From Porpolomopsis calyptriformis (taxonomy: Eukaryota; Basidiomycota; Agaricomycetes; Agaricales; Hygrophoraceae): a DNA stretch of 64,000 bases. This document shows, one piece after another, positions 13,309-25,083 of this stretch. Position 1 is the first letter of the stretch. Each line of letters opens with the position of its first letter. The DNA lies in NCBI GenBank assembly GCA_951640195.1, contig OX621169.1, forward strand, positions 1,426,001 through 1,490,000. The letters are read 5' to 3'. The notes below the pieces were generated by a model. The model did not search any database and was not told the origin of the DNA. It saw nothing but the letters and a program-made list of their open reading frames with translations. The translations under genes and the position numbers were made by a program.

Positions 13309-14563
13309 ATGATTCTGAGAGCACTCTGCTCTGCATTTACCGCAGTTCACCTCCTTGGCGTCTTTCAAACTTCAGTTGCACAGACCTCTGAGGCAACCTG
13401 CTTTCCCTCGTACAACTGGGTTAGTCTCTCATGGTGCCTATCTTGGAGAACCGTGCAATTGATTCATCCTCCAGGCATACAATTCTCTTAGGCAGAGCCC
13501 TTGCCTTATTGCCGCCTTTCTGATTGGACAATGCACTCCAACTGGTGAGTCCAGATGCTTCTTGATAGCACTTGCTCAATATTTCCCGTCAAGGGGTTGA
13601 CATCCCGATACTGCCCGCGGGCGATCACTATAACCCAGGCGATTCAAGTGCCTGTAATTGCAACACTGTTGTATATTCGTTGATCTCTGCATGTGCTGAT
13701 TGTCAGACTCGCCTGTTTGCTACGTGAGTTGGGTCTTTTCAGTCTATACAGGTGAATTATTCCATCTCGCCCTTAGTTGGACCGGATGGAGTGTGAACTG
13801 CACCAACGTTTATAGTAGGATGTGAGTCTGTTCTCTCATTAATAGGGCCTCGTGTTCATTTTTTGTTAGTTTCCCATATTCCATCCCATCTGGCACAGCT
13901 GTCCCAGCTTGGGCCTACTTGGATGTTCTGGTCGGTATTTCATACTTAGCTATTTGACGCTTTTTGAGATAAGAAACTGTAGTCAAGTAACGCGTATAAC
14001 GCTACGGCAGCCAGGTCGGACATCAGTAAGTTTGTTTTTGGTGTCGAACAACCTCCCATTCAATGAGCATAAGATGCGCCTGAATCTCTCCCTCCCGGCC
14101 CAACTTCCACATCTTCAATCCCTCCACCACCCCCTACTTCCTCTGCGAGCCCCACCCCTCTTCCTGCTTCCTCAGGTGGCCCATCACATAAGAGTGATAC
14201 GGGGGCCATCGTAGGGGGCGTCGTCGGTGGACTTGCCGTAATCGGACTTGCCGCTGCTCTTACCACTTTTCTCATCCTTCGCAAGAAAGGAGGGAGTGCC
14301 CCGATCAATGGCTATTATGTTCCTCCAGCTGTTTCGGAGCATTCAATATCGCCAGCCCCGTTGAATAGTTCGTCCCCGGTCCACACACATTCCCCAACAC
14401 CCCCCAAATTATATGTAAGAGATTGTTTAAGGATACACATCCGTTTAATACTCATTCCCTTCAGGATCCGTCCGATCCTTCGACTTTCCCTGACGCGTTT
14501 GCTTCGCGCCTTGCGCACGCTCCACTGGCGGACGCTAATCCTCAAAACCCTCTCACGACATAG
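13309..14563 (+). CDS. tandem family copy B: secreted/single-pass membrane protein, Cys-rich ectodomain
   Basis: Same layout as copy A: signal peptide MILRALCSAFTAVHLLGVFQ..AQ, Cys-containing ectodomain, Pro/Ser stalk, one transmembrane helix (GGLAVIGLAAALTTFLIL) and a short Pro-rich tail. It diverges in exon 2 (SLRQSPCLIAAFLIGQC) and has a longer proline stretch (SIPPPPPTSSASPTPLP) before the membrane. The basic stop-transfer is weaker (RKKGGS). The tail ends NPQNPLTT at a TAG that is earlier than the end of copies A and C. All exon junctions found in copy A have usable donor and acceptor sites here, so the gene looks functional. Upstream sequence is shared with copy C but not with A. Confidence 0.72.
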
Positions 14564-14874
14564 TCTGAGACACTGCAAATTTGAATTCCTCATTCTTTTT
14601 GTCACCTTGGATACCTATCGATACGGACCGTGATGATGCTGTCATTGGTAATTTGAAACATGACAGCTCTGATACTTTGGATTATTGTATTATCCCTGTT
14701 AATCCGGACTGAGCATACTGAGTGTGACTAGTCACACCGGTAACTTGCGGCTATTGCCGAGAATCTGCTTATACGAAGCATTACTTGACCATACTCCGAT
14801 TTCCCGATGGCAGTCCACCCAATACTTCTTTGATTTTCTAACCAAGGCATCCATCCTCTATCTTCCCCGCTGTA
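14564..14874. other. spacer between copies B and C
   Basis: This 311-base stretch holds the 3' flank of copy B and the promoter of copy C. The last ~60 bases match the stretch upstream of copy B. No other gene is seen. Confidence 0.5.
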
Positions 14875-16139
14875 ATGATTCTGAGAGCATTCTGCTCTGC
14901 ATTTACCGCAGTTCACCTCCTTGGCGTCTTTCAAACTTCAGTTGCACAGATCTCTGAGGCAACCTGTCTTTCCTCGTACATCTGGGTTAGTCTCTCACTG
15001 CGCCCAGCTTGGAGAACGCTGTAATTGATTCATCCTTCAGGCATACAATTCTCTTGGGCAGAGCCCTTGCCTTGTTGCCGCCTTTTTGATAAGGCAATGC
15101 AGTTCATCTGGCGAGTCCAATCCATGCTTCTTGATAGCACTCCCTCAATGTTCCCTATCAAGAAATTCACATCCCAATACTGCCTGTGGGCGGTCACTAT
15201 GACCCAGGCGATCCAACTGCTTGTAACTGCAATACTGTTGTATATTCGTTGATTTCTGCATGTGCTGATTGTCAGACTCGCATTTTTGATACGTGAGTTG
15301 GGTCTTTTCAGTCCATACAGATGAATTATTCCATCTCCCTCTTAGTTGGACCGGATGGAGTGTGAACTGCGCCAAAGTCTATTATAGGATGTGAGTTTGT
15401 TCTTTCATTAATAGCGCCTCGTATTCATTTTCTGTTTAGTTTCCCGGTTCCCATTCCATCTGGCACAGCTGTCCCAGCTTGGGCCTACATCGGTGTTCTG
15501 GTCAGTATTTTCATACTTAACTCTTCGACACTTTTTGAGATAGGAAACTGTAGACAAGCAACACGTATAACGCCACAACAGCTATTCTCTATTATGACTG
15601 TAAGTTTGCTTTTGTTGTCGAACAACCTCCCCTTCAATGAGCGGAACTTTGCGTAAGATGCACCTGATTCTACCCCCCCCGCTCTGCCTTCCACATCTTC
15701 AAACCCTCCACCTCCTACTTCCTCAACTGGTGAATCACATAAGATCGACGCGGAGCCCATCGTGGGGGGCGTCGTCGGTGGACTTGCCGTAATCGGACTT
15801 GCCGCCACTCTTATCACTTTCCTCATCTTTCACAAAAAACGGAAGGGTACACCGATCAATGGCCATGATCCTCCAGCTGTTTCCGAGCATCCAGTATCGT
15901 CAGCCCCGTTGGATGGTTCATTCCCAATCTACCCTTTCCCCCCAACACAGCCCAATTATACGTAAGAGATTGTTTAAGATATACATCTGTTCAATGCTCA
16001 TTCCCTTCAGGATCCCTCTGATCCTTTAGTTTTTCCTGACCAGGGATTGCCGGCTTATTCGCTCCTTCCCCATACTCCACTGGCGCACGCAAATCCTCAG
16101 AACCCTCGCACGAAACATTCGGGAACAATGCAAATTTGA
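14875..16139 (+). CDS. tandem family copy C: secreted/single-pass membrane protein, Cys-rich ectodomain
   Basis: Same layout again: signal peptide MILRAFCSAFTAVHLLGVFQ..AQ, ectodomain with SPCLVAAFLIRQC, YDPGDPTACNCNTVVYSL and SACADCQT, stalk, transmembrane helix (GGLAVIGLAATLITFLIF) and HKKRKG. The tail ends TKHSGTMQI at 16139. The exon upstream of the stalk differs from A and B (NTYNATTAILYYD). The donor after exon 2 is GCGAGT where A and B have GTGAGT, so this intron must be a GC..AG intron or is spliced poorly. With that exception the frame is open through all exons. Whether C gives full-length protein depends on that donor. The signal-peptide exon is closest to B, exon 2 is closest to A, and other parts are unique. 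Confidence 0.66.
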
Positions 16140-16738
16140 ATTCTTTTTGTCACCTTCATTGTGCTTGGACACATACCTATCGATACGGACCGTCACGATC
16201 AGTGGTGGAGAGGTTTTATACCGCCATCGTTGGTGATTTGAAGCTCTGTGATAGCTCTGATATGTATGTTGTTTTTTTCTTTTTGATTTTCCGTTTATTG
16301 TGTTGTAGGCTATGTGGCCTAATATTACACATCATCGAGTCGGTTAGGTGCGTTGCCTCTAATGTAACGAGATGGCGGCGGCCAGATCCCCACCTCTCAA
16401 AAGAGGTGAAGTCCCGCATTGTAGGTGCGGTGGGTATCTAACATCTTTAACCTGGCGGGTGTGGTGTCCACCCTTGCAGTCACCTATTATTAAATTATGA
16501 ACCTCTCCCTAACCAAAGCAGAGGGAATGATTTAGGCGTTCCGGCCTGCTGACGAAAATCTAAGGTAGCTGTGTCATTCAGAAAAAATATACATATCATT
16601 GGCTAGCAATCACAAGGGTCAACTTGGAGGCTCTGCACGTAAATGCGCACAGATAGATGATGTCCGAAGGCAAAAAATAGAATGTTTATAGATATAGCGT
16701 ATCTCCATAGCATGAGAAAAGCGTTACCAACGCCGAGC
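16140..16738. other. intergenic region between convergent genes
   Basis: This ~600-base convergent gap between copy C and the LEA_2-like gene has no convincing coding potential. A perfect 7-base inverted repeat (CACCTCT..AGAGGTG) lies near 16392-16409. Nothing else is recognised. Confidence 0.4.
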
Positions 16739-18133
16739 CTAACCACCGCCTGGTACAGGTATACCTGCACCATTTAGCAGTCCCTATCCGAAGGTGAGAA
16801 TGGTGAAAAGTCACCAAAGCAAGAACACAACTTACCGAGAGATCCTTAGGCGACAGAGGACATGCGAAAGAAAACGAATTCGCAATCACGGGCGAGATTG
16901 TTATCAGAAGAATCTTCAGTTCCAACTGTCGTGGATCTTAGAGGAGTGATCACAAGGTTTGCATCGCGACTCACCGTTATCTTGTAATTAACAGAGATAT
17001 CGCTCTTGGTACCAAGAATCCCGCATCTCGTGGCCAAGTCGACGAGGATTTTATTATCTGGATCCAGTGCCCGCTGATAAGAAATGGTGAACGGAAAGGT
17101 GAAAGTTGTAGTGGTGCGCGATGGAAATGTGATGCCTCCTTCACTACCTCTTCCAATATTCGTGTTGTTGATAGGATAAGTGATCTACAGGACGGAGTCA
17201 GGAACGGCGAAGGACAGTGTCGTGGTAAAGATTGACCTCGGCTATAATATCCTTGAATACAACGGAGAAGAAGTTGGGATTGGTAACGCTAGTGGGGTAG
17301 GTAAGATGAGAAGGTCGAAACATTGCTGAATAAACGTACGATATCTCAACTCCCAAAGGGATAGTCAATCCGTCAGCGTTTGATTGGATCTACACCATCT
17401 GTCAGGATTGTCACTAATGGTCGGGCACTCCACGTACGGATTGCGGACCGGATGAACCAACACCGCCAATATCGATGTTGGGAGGACGAATCCACTAAAG
17501 GAATCATAATGTAAGACCCGGGATGATGAAGACAACATTGCCATACCAAAGCCAGCGAAAGCAGGACGCTGATGAGTAAAAACAAAGTAACAAGTATTGA
17601 ACAACAGCAGAATCGGCCTAGGCATCGTCCTCGTCCACCCTATGATGCATCAGCGACCAACCAAAAGCCGATCCCACCGTCAGTCTCACCTTTCTCCACA
17701 AGTCTCCTTGAACGTCGTATCGATAGCGGGTCAGCGCCTGCGCCGTTCTTCAAACCAGTGTCAATACTCCAATTTTTTATCAAGTACTTCGTGAGAGGGA
17801 TGGGACAAACCTCTCTTGCTTGGGTCTTACTGGCGGAATAAACTCGTCGTCGTGAACCAAGGTCTCCGTTCCCACCGGTGGCAACTCCTTGGCAACATCG
17901 CTCGACACCAGCGTCGGCTGCGAGCCCCCCGGCGTATCATACTTAGGATTTGGTGGCGTAGGTTCGTCTCTGTATCCATGATAGTCATATCCTTGGTTGC
18001 CACCCTGGTTGTGAGTTTGGTATGTGCCAACATAAGGATTAAATTGAGGCATCGATTGGCCGTATTGCTGTTGACCGTTTTGCTGGACGTACTGCGCAGC
18101 ATATGGATCGCGGTAGGGATCTCTGTAAGCCAT
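16739..18133 (-). CDS. LEA_2-like type II membrane protein
   Basis: Predicted single-pass membrane protein with a lumenal or extracellular LEA_2-like beta domain, a common fungal family of unknown role. The N-terminus (MAYRDPYRDPYAAQYVQQ) is Tyr/Gln/Pro-rich and cytoplasmic. It is followed by a basic Cys-rich stretch and a hydrophobic helix (ILVTLFLLISVLLSLAL, near 17600). The outer domain includes WIRPPNIDIGGV, NPNFFSVVFKDIIAEV, ITYPINN, RTTTTFTFPFTISYQRALDP and the end ITISPVIANSFSFACPLSPKDL. The last exon gives GLLNGAGIPVPGGG and a TAG at 16739. I chose the start at 18133; an in-frame Met at 18163 would add ten residues. Exon joins were built by hand at about ten short introns. Location (plasma membrane or vacuole) is not determined by the sequence. 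Confidence 0.68.
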
Positions 18134-18359
18134 TAGTTCAAGGTAGGAAGAGGAATGTGGCAAGAGGCTGCGAGCATAGCAATATTGCTGTGACGGCGGT
18201 GTTCCGTTTTAGGAGTCAAGTGGCTGAACGGAACCAATTTTCCTCTTTTTTTATGCTACACAAAGAACAACTACACATGGAGACAAGCCACAAAGATTTG
18301 GAGAGGAAAAAGCAAGTCTTCTCTGAGTGAGCACGAGCGAATCCAAGGTTAACTTTCAA

Positions 18360-20067
18360 TCAGCCAAGTTTGCCGCCTGGATTGGGAACGAACGGCATGC
18401 GAGGTCGAGTGGGGGTTCGCAATCCAAAAACTGGGGTAGATGGAGCTACAAACCGCTGAGGCCCAGAGCTTGACGATGCGGGCGGAAAGCTTCGTTGACT
18501 GTTAGCAGACGGTGGAGGAAAATCATAACTGTTTGGTGTGATGAAGCGGTTAGCGGTCGAGGATATCGAAGAATCATTCAGGTGCGACGACTGGGGGGGT
18601 GCATTGGATACCATATCTATCGACGTTGAGAAAGAAGTGGGGACGCGATTGCCTTGCAGATTTGTACCGAGTGACATATGAGGATTCGGGAGTGGAGGCG
18701 GGCCCATGTCTGTCTTTCTTCGGTCACGAATGGCAGACAGATTCTGATCCTGTGGCTTGTTGCGAGTTTCAGTCGTGTGTCCCTGATTAATAGTCAGTTG
18801 GTGTTTTCCTTGTGCCTCTTTGGATCGAGCAGAGGATGGAGGCGGAGGCATTGCGGCATGTGTTTCATTTCCTTCGTTAGGTTTGGCCCGTTGAAATTGG
18901 CGCAGTGGGGCCAGTTGGGCGTGGGAGAGCTGACGGGCTGCAACTTGAGGTGTATGTGGTGGGACGTAGGCATATTGTCTGTGGCTGAAGTTCAATACAT
19001 GAGTAGGACGTTGCTAATGGGTGTGGGATACGCACTCAACAAATCGGCTTGAAGCAGGCCGTTGGTTTAGATGGTGTGCACTGGCAATGCCCTTTCCAGA
19101 CGCGCGGGGCCTAGAACCAGAATCGTCTCCATATCCTCGTTGCCCAGAAAAATTTGGCGGTTGCTGTCTTGGCGGCAGGGTGATTCTATCGGGGCCGAGG
19201 GGAGTGGTATCTGACCGGGGACTGGAAGCTGTCCTTTCGTTGATGTGGTTCGAAGGTCTGCATTCGGGGATGACATGCTGTTGTTCGAATATGAGGGTGG
19301 CACTTTACCGGTGCGATTCCATCATCTGGCGCTTGCGATTGGAATTAGGGGTGCCTGAGGGTTCCTCAACGGCTCGGTATTCCTGACGGGAGGGGTTAGT
19401 AAAACCGAGATGGCTCCGTAGCTCATTGTTCTCTTGTGTAAGTTCCTGTATATTTCTGGAGCATGGTCATGAAGGAGTTGGTGGTAAAAGTGACGAATAT
19501 ACTTTTTGAGCGATTTGTTCTCTGATGTCTCGCGTTTTATCCGAGAGATAAGCTCGTTGCATCTAGCTTTGTGGTATCGAACTTGACGAGCCATTGTTTC
19601 TAGCTGAAACTGCGGTGATCGTTTTGGCCATCCATACTCTCGGGCAAGGATTTCCAGATTTACCTTGACAGCGCCAGCAATCCCATCGAGGGCACATGGT
19701 AATGATTGAAACCAATCCGACATCGGTGGGTCCATCTTTAAACCGTCCTGGAGAGATCTAAAGCATGAGAAAGAAGAAACGTACGTCTCGTTGAAGGGGA
19801 ACCAGCTGGATATCCTGGGTCCCACATTGGGCACAACTCTGGTCCACTTCTATTACGGAGGAGATAAGCGATATTTCTTTGGATTCATGAACTGGAGCAA
19901 AACTTGCTGAGATGGTTGTTACAAATGACATGGCCACATTCTGTGAGCCAGAAGGGAACTTGAGGTGGTATTCCGGGCTCGGAAGCGAACTGAAGATTGC
20001 ATCTTGAGCAGCAGACAAATTCCCAGAAGTCAAGGTCAGATTGGGAAGGCGTAGACATGTCTCTCAA
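18360..20067 (-). CDS. RING-domain protein of the Zip3/RNF212/HEI10 meiotic family
   Basis: Probable SUMO or ubiquitin E3 that marks crossover sites on the synaptonemal complex during meiosis. The N-terminal RING has VCCSRCNLQF, FWLTECGHVICNNHL and, after a short intron, DQSCAQCG. This spacing matches Zip3/RNF212. It continues IQLVPLQRD, MSDWFQSLP and a helical segment (FQLETMARQVRYHKARCNELISRIKRE) that fits the family's coiled coil. The C-terminal half is disordered, Ser/Pro/Arg-rich, and ends FVPNPGGKLG at 18360. The RING intron appears to be GC..AG (CTCA|GCAAGT), since that join alone keeps the RING frame. Start at 20067 or the Met at 20058 (MSTPSQSD). It is divergent from the JmjC gene, about 190 bases apart. 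Zip3 homologues are poorly conserved, so family membership is inferred from RING spacing plus coiled coil. Confidence 0.66.
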
Positions 20068-20259
20068 AGGCTAAGGCTAAGGTGAAGTCGGTGGTATTTG
20101 TGAGAGGTATTAATCGGCTCTTTGCATACATTCTCAATATGGATAAGTTCTCAGCAAGGTGCATAACATTCATTCGGTGAGGTCCAAAAATGGTTCGCCT
20201 AGCTTGAAATTTCTTCCAACGACCTCTACAACGACGTCGAGCATCTCAGATCAATTTCG

Positions 20260-23200
20260 ATGTCAACAAGCGGTGGGCCGGCGCTGTGCTCTGTCTCGTG
20301 TCAGTCACCGGAGGCGAGAGATACCGAGCAAACTCATCAGTCACCGCATGCTCCTGCTCTCGACATCCTTCGTGACCAGTTGCCGCCAAAGTCGAGAAGA
20401 TTTATCACCTCAAAAGGATGGGTATTGGAGGACCTTTTAATTTCGAACAAGAACTTCTGTCAAGTCCCGCGCGTCTCCGCGTCAGACCCATACTTGGCCG
20501 TCTCCATTGATGAGCATGAAAAATCCGGAGTCCCTTTGATAATTGAGGGGTATCATAAGCATCCTAAATGGCCAAGCGATCTGTTCACCGTCCAAGGTTT
20601 CTGCGCAGACAGCCCCAATGGTATGAATACCACAGCTTGTCTTTGTTCATCGCGCTTCACCTCGGTTTCGAGTAGACATCTGTACCCGCAACGTACATAA
20701 CAGGAGTGATCGGACATTCCCACTAGCAGAGTGGATAAAGAACTCGCGTGCGATGAGCCAATTTGCTACGCCAGATGGTAAGATATTTGTTTCTCGTATC
20801 GGGAGTACGCTCATGAATATCGCTTCCCTCGTACGAGCGTCTGTCGTGGAAGGCTTGCTTATAGCTGCACAATCTTACAGAGGCAGAACGATGGTATGGT
20901 AAAGACGCACCCTGTCCACCTAAATGGAACGACTGGCTTCATCATGGCAACGTCCTCCCATCGTCTTTGCTTCCCGAAGGTTCGAATAACATGTTGTTGC
21001 ATGTTCCCAAATCAGTGCGCCTTGATATCTCATTGCAGTTCATAAACACCCTTAACTTTACGCAGGAACGAGTGGAAACCCTCATGTGTTACCTCGGTAT
21101 CGGCGACACTTATACTCCCTGCCATAAGGATATATGTGCTTCCTCTGGTCAGAACATAATGTGCTACACCGAGAATTCTGGCTCTTCGTTCTGGTTTATG
21201 ACCTCCAGTTCGACCGCACCCGCGGCGGCGAACTACCTGCATGAATTAAGGCAGGAATTAGATCATGAAACGTACGTCATTTCGGTGGAGGAATTGGCCA
21301 AAGCACCGTTCAAAGTCTACATCGCTGAACAAAAACTCGGAGATATGGTCCTCGTACCCCCCAGAAGCTGTCACCAGGTCATCAACCACGGAGGCATAAC
21401 GATCAAGACTTCCTGGTCCAGAATGACCATCGACGGTCTAGTTGCTGCAATCCATCACGAACTTCCTATATATCGACGGTAAATTGTTTCTTTTCCAAGA
21501 TGCTTCAAATAATCTGTTTTGATTCAGTGTCTGCCGTCCCGAAACGTATCGCGTTAAATACACCGTCTACCACTCATTACTAGCTTATATCAAGGAACTT
21601 GAAGAGCTCCTGTCTCCTGTCCGAGTGGGTGATATGGATCAAGTGTTCGAACCGGTCAGCATCCAACTGTCAGCATCAACCTGGCATCCCATCCCATGCT
21701 CTGGGGACGAATCTCCTACGGCCTCACAACGTCATGCTCGTAAAACCTACTTGGCGCGAGGTTTACTGCAACTTGCTGAACTCTTTGACGAAATACTAGT
21801 GGAAGAATATTGCAAGGATCATTACAAAATGCATCAGTTAAACCTATCGAGCCCAGTATCCACTGGTGCTTCTCTGGATAAAAGCGATTGTATCACCTGT
21901 GATTTCTGTGGCTCAGACATATTCCAGAGTTTCTTCGAGTGTCGGGAGTGCGTCGGTCGTCCCGTGGCTGGTTCGGATTCTCCACTTGGCCAAAATTCTT
22001 CTTTTAATAAGGTTGAACTCGGTGACGGACTTATTATCTGTCCATCATGTTATGTGGAAGGCCGCAGCTGCAGATGTGAATCGATGACTCCCTTACAATA
22101 CCGGCCCTTCGATGATCTGTTGAAAGTTCGTCGCCGGGCATTGGACATGATGGTTACACTGCAAGAAGTTCACCCTTTGATCCATAACTATATTGTGATC
22201 GACGAAAGGTATGCTTATGCCAGTAACTCGTCTCTAGCTGTCGCCGATACGCTGTTATTAGACAACTTTTTTCGGAGGGGCGGTTAGGTATATTCCGTGC
22301 TGGCTGCCTTTTCCAGCGTGCTCGACGTCAAGGCGTTTGTGAATCCTTTTAAATACCTTTGCCCCAACTTACTTTCTTAATGTTAACAGCAGGGTACTCG
22401 AAGTTGTAGATTCAAGGATTCACCTCATACCGTGCCCATTATCTTTGCCCTTCCATGCAAGAAGTGTCATGCCTACAAATGTTTCGAGCACCTGCTGACC
22501 TCTCACGGGATCCATTCCGCTGAAGCCATCCTAGCTCTGCACAAGGATCATAAACACGAAGATTGGCATCGTCGGCATTCCAAAATAGAGACCAAAAGGA
22601 TCAAGTTGGAAGGTCTTCAGGCTGAGAAGAGAGGTATACGCCTTGAGTTGCGGCATCAACTGGTTAAGATGGCGTCAACATTTCGTATTTGTAATCCTCT
22701 CAAGTTCTCGTCGATCAAACTAGGATGGTATGATCAAGTAGTGAGTTTTTCTCGTGCAAAAAGACCGTATTTATTCGATATTGGGCTAGATATCGTACAA
22801 AGTGGAAACGCCCACTATGCAACCCTTGATTATCGACCAGAGTCCATTATCCCCACTTTCATCGCTCACTCCTTCACCGAGGTCTTCAGGTGGTCTTTTA
22901 CCTGACACCGGGGATCAGATTGTGCAAGATTTTCTTTTGGACGACGGAGAGGACTACAACGCGAACCTGGAGTTTGTCCTCCAACATTTCGGAAGTCGAT
23001 TTACCTCAGACAGCAATGATAGCTGTAAAGCATCCGATCCTGCCAATATGTCATCAACTCCGGCCTACTCTTGTATTTCCGATCACTCGAGGCTCTCGGA
23101 GGCAACTACCAGGAAACGCCAACCGCGAGAAATGATAGATCATGTGCTTGTTCCTTCCGCTCCAGTCACTCAACAGCCAAGCTTGTCAAAGAGTTACACA

Positions 23201-25083
23201 CCAACTCACTTTGCGGATCCTCCGGGAATCCGGAAACTATGTCACAATCACCATGCAGTGAGTTAATAAACTCAAGAGTTGTATCCCGTTCTTAAGACAC
23301 CTCCCAGATAGCTGCATCACCCATGAGTGATGAAGATGATAGCGAGCGATCAGTTGACCTCCGACTACGTGAGAGTGAACCATTCCTTCCCTCTTTTATT
23401 GCGGGGGCCAAAGTTGGCCCACCTGTGAAACGAATGTCGTTTGCATCTTCAAAACGGACCCCCCTCAGACGCCCCACCGATGACGTAAAGGACGAGCGAC
23501 CTTCTAAAAGGGCTTGCGTTAGGGAAGAATGTTCCGAGGATCCAGATAAGGATAATTTCCCTTCGTTCCCTTCTAACACAAAGAAAAGCAAGCCCAGCTC
23601 GCTGCCAAGAGCCCGTGCAATTACAACGGCTGTGCCCGCAGGTCCGTCCAACCTGGGGGTTGGGTTAGACTCTTATTCCATTACCCACGGAAACTTGAAT
23701 ATAAACCAGGATGTCGAACGCACAAGTGCAGCAAACGTCACATGGGCTATCAATCAATCTTTCGACACAAGAGGTTCACAGGCGCCGTGGGGGGTGGAAC
23801 CTCCTCTCCCAGGACTACTATTATTACCCGATCCCCCAGCTCTGAAAGCCCTTAACCATCAGAAGTTGTACGAAAAAAAATTCCAAGCACTCGAGAAACG
23901 TCTGCTGGAGAACGAAATGCTCCGAGAGGGACTAGAGGCACAGATGAAGAATGACCGGCAGGAGTTGATGCAGGAAATAAGATCTCATCAACAGGAAATA
24001 GCGAAATTGCAGAAAGCGCTTTCGGACAAGGACGCTCAGCTACTACGCTACGCAGAAATAAACCGAGCGCCGCCAACCAATCAAATCGTCCTCGCAGATC
24101 AGTCGTATGTGTCAGTGATACAACAACTTCTCGAGCCTAGGGTATGTATACTCTATGACGTATACTTACTCTCCTCACGACATGTTTTCAGAGAGATAAC
24201 TGGCATCCGAGCGTGACATCGTACGGTGGACAAGGACGTGGACGAGGTAGAAACTTTGTCAGGACACCTTTTCGGCACCATCATAAGCACCTTTTATACC
24301 GACACAAGCACAATGCTCATCAAGGTGAATTGAACTTCTCACCCAGAATGTATTAATTTTTACAATGCCTATAGCTATTGCGCCGAGCCCGCAATTTCCC
24401 AACGAGATTAGTGTTTCTGGGCATCATCAACGTAGTCAAATGCATCCACAAGATGAAGGGACGAGTAATTTGCCCATGAGAGGCTCTAGAGGGTGGTCTC
24501 ACGGAAGGTTAAGATTCAACTGGAGAGGCAACGGCGGAGTTCGTCCTCTATCTCGATCAAACCAAGGGTACATGACAACAGGAGGCTCTCGTAACCGGCA
24601 GTACGATCACGGCGTAGAAAGTCAGGGATCTGGCGTAGAAGTTTCCGAGGCCATCCCTTCAGCGTATCGTGAGAGCCAGAGAAGGCGCAGAAAGGGGCCC
24701 AAGAGACTTCAATCCAGTCACGAGGATATGATGGCTGAGCAGACCTCGATGAACGTATCTGGGAGGGGGAACACAGGGTGGCTTTTCGATAACGGGGGAC
24801 CAGTTGTTTCTCCGAACTCACAAGCATTAATCCGAACCAACGCGCACCAACGATCCCCGTCTCACCAATCGGAATACTGGGAAGATCGCTACGAAGAGGA
24901 CTCCTTAAACCAAGAACGCTTGTTTATGCAGCAAGTCGAAGATGCCCCAAACCAGAAACAAACTGCTGTGTACTCCGCAGCAACGATTGATGTGGACAGT
25001 GCACCTTTGGGTGAGCTTCACCACTTCTTTCCCTTACTTGACACTAACTTTTGGCAGCAATGGAAAATAACCCTTGGATATGA
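20260..25083 (+). CDS. JmjC-domain protein with Cys-rich module, coiled coil and RG-rich tail
   Basis: Likely Fe(II)/2-oxoglutarate-dependent nuclear oxygenase of the JmjC type (histone demethylase-like). It starts MSTSGGPALCSV. The JmjC core lies at about 20960-21480, with HVPKSVRLDISLQFI, CYLGIGDTYTPCHKDIC (HxD iron ligands), GSSFWFMTSS, LGDMVLVPPRSCHQVINHGG (distal His) and TIKTSWSRMT. A Cys-rich region follows (CDFCGSDIFQSFFECREC, IICPSCYVEGRSCRC, then LPCKKCHAYKCFEHLL), resembling 4CXXC-type zinc modules. After it come a disordered basic part, a long coiled coil (QALEKRLLENEMLREGLEAQ, around 23880-24050) and Gly/Arg-rich stretches (GGQGRGRGRNF). After an intron near 25018 the stop is at 25083. 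I treat 20260-25083 as one gene because exon frames join across 23266/23323; a split near 23.3 kb remains possible. Substrate is unknown. Confidence 0.72.

Larger units (their letters stand above)
11678..16139 (+). repeat. tandem triplication of one multi-exon membrane-protein gene
   Basis: Three head-to-tail copies begin at 11678, 13309 and 14875, a spacing of about 1.6 kb. Exons and introns are both strongly conserved, so the duplications are recent. Copies B and C also share about 60 bases upstream of the ATG (GATGGCAGTCCACCC, then CCAAGGCATCCATCCTC), which copy A lacks. Similarity is patchy: different exons of C resemble A or B, as expected from unequal crossing-over with gene conversion. 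Confidence 0.85.

Noticed and set aside
16385..16460. hairpins near 16.4 kb as a possible ncRNA or mobile-element end
   Set aside because: Only a 7-base stem and a weaker 5-base one; no target-site duplication, terminal repeats or RNA-gene motifs.
22802..24216. independent gene between the JmjC core and the RG-rich end
   Set aside because: Exons join in frame on both sides with normal donors and acceptors, and there is no room for a promoter; kept as part of the JmjC gene, with the split noted as an alternative.
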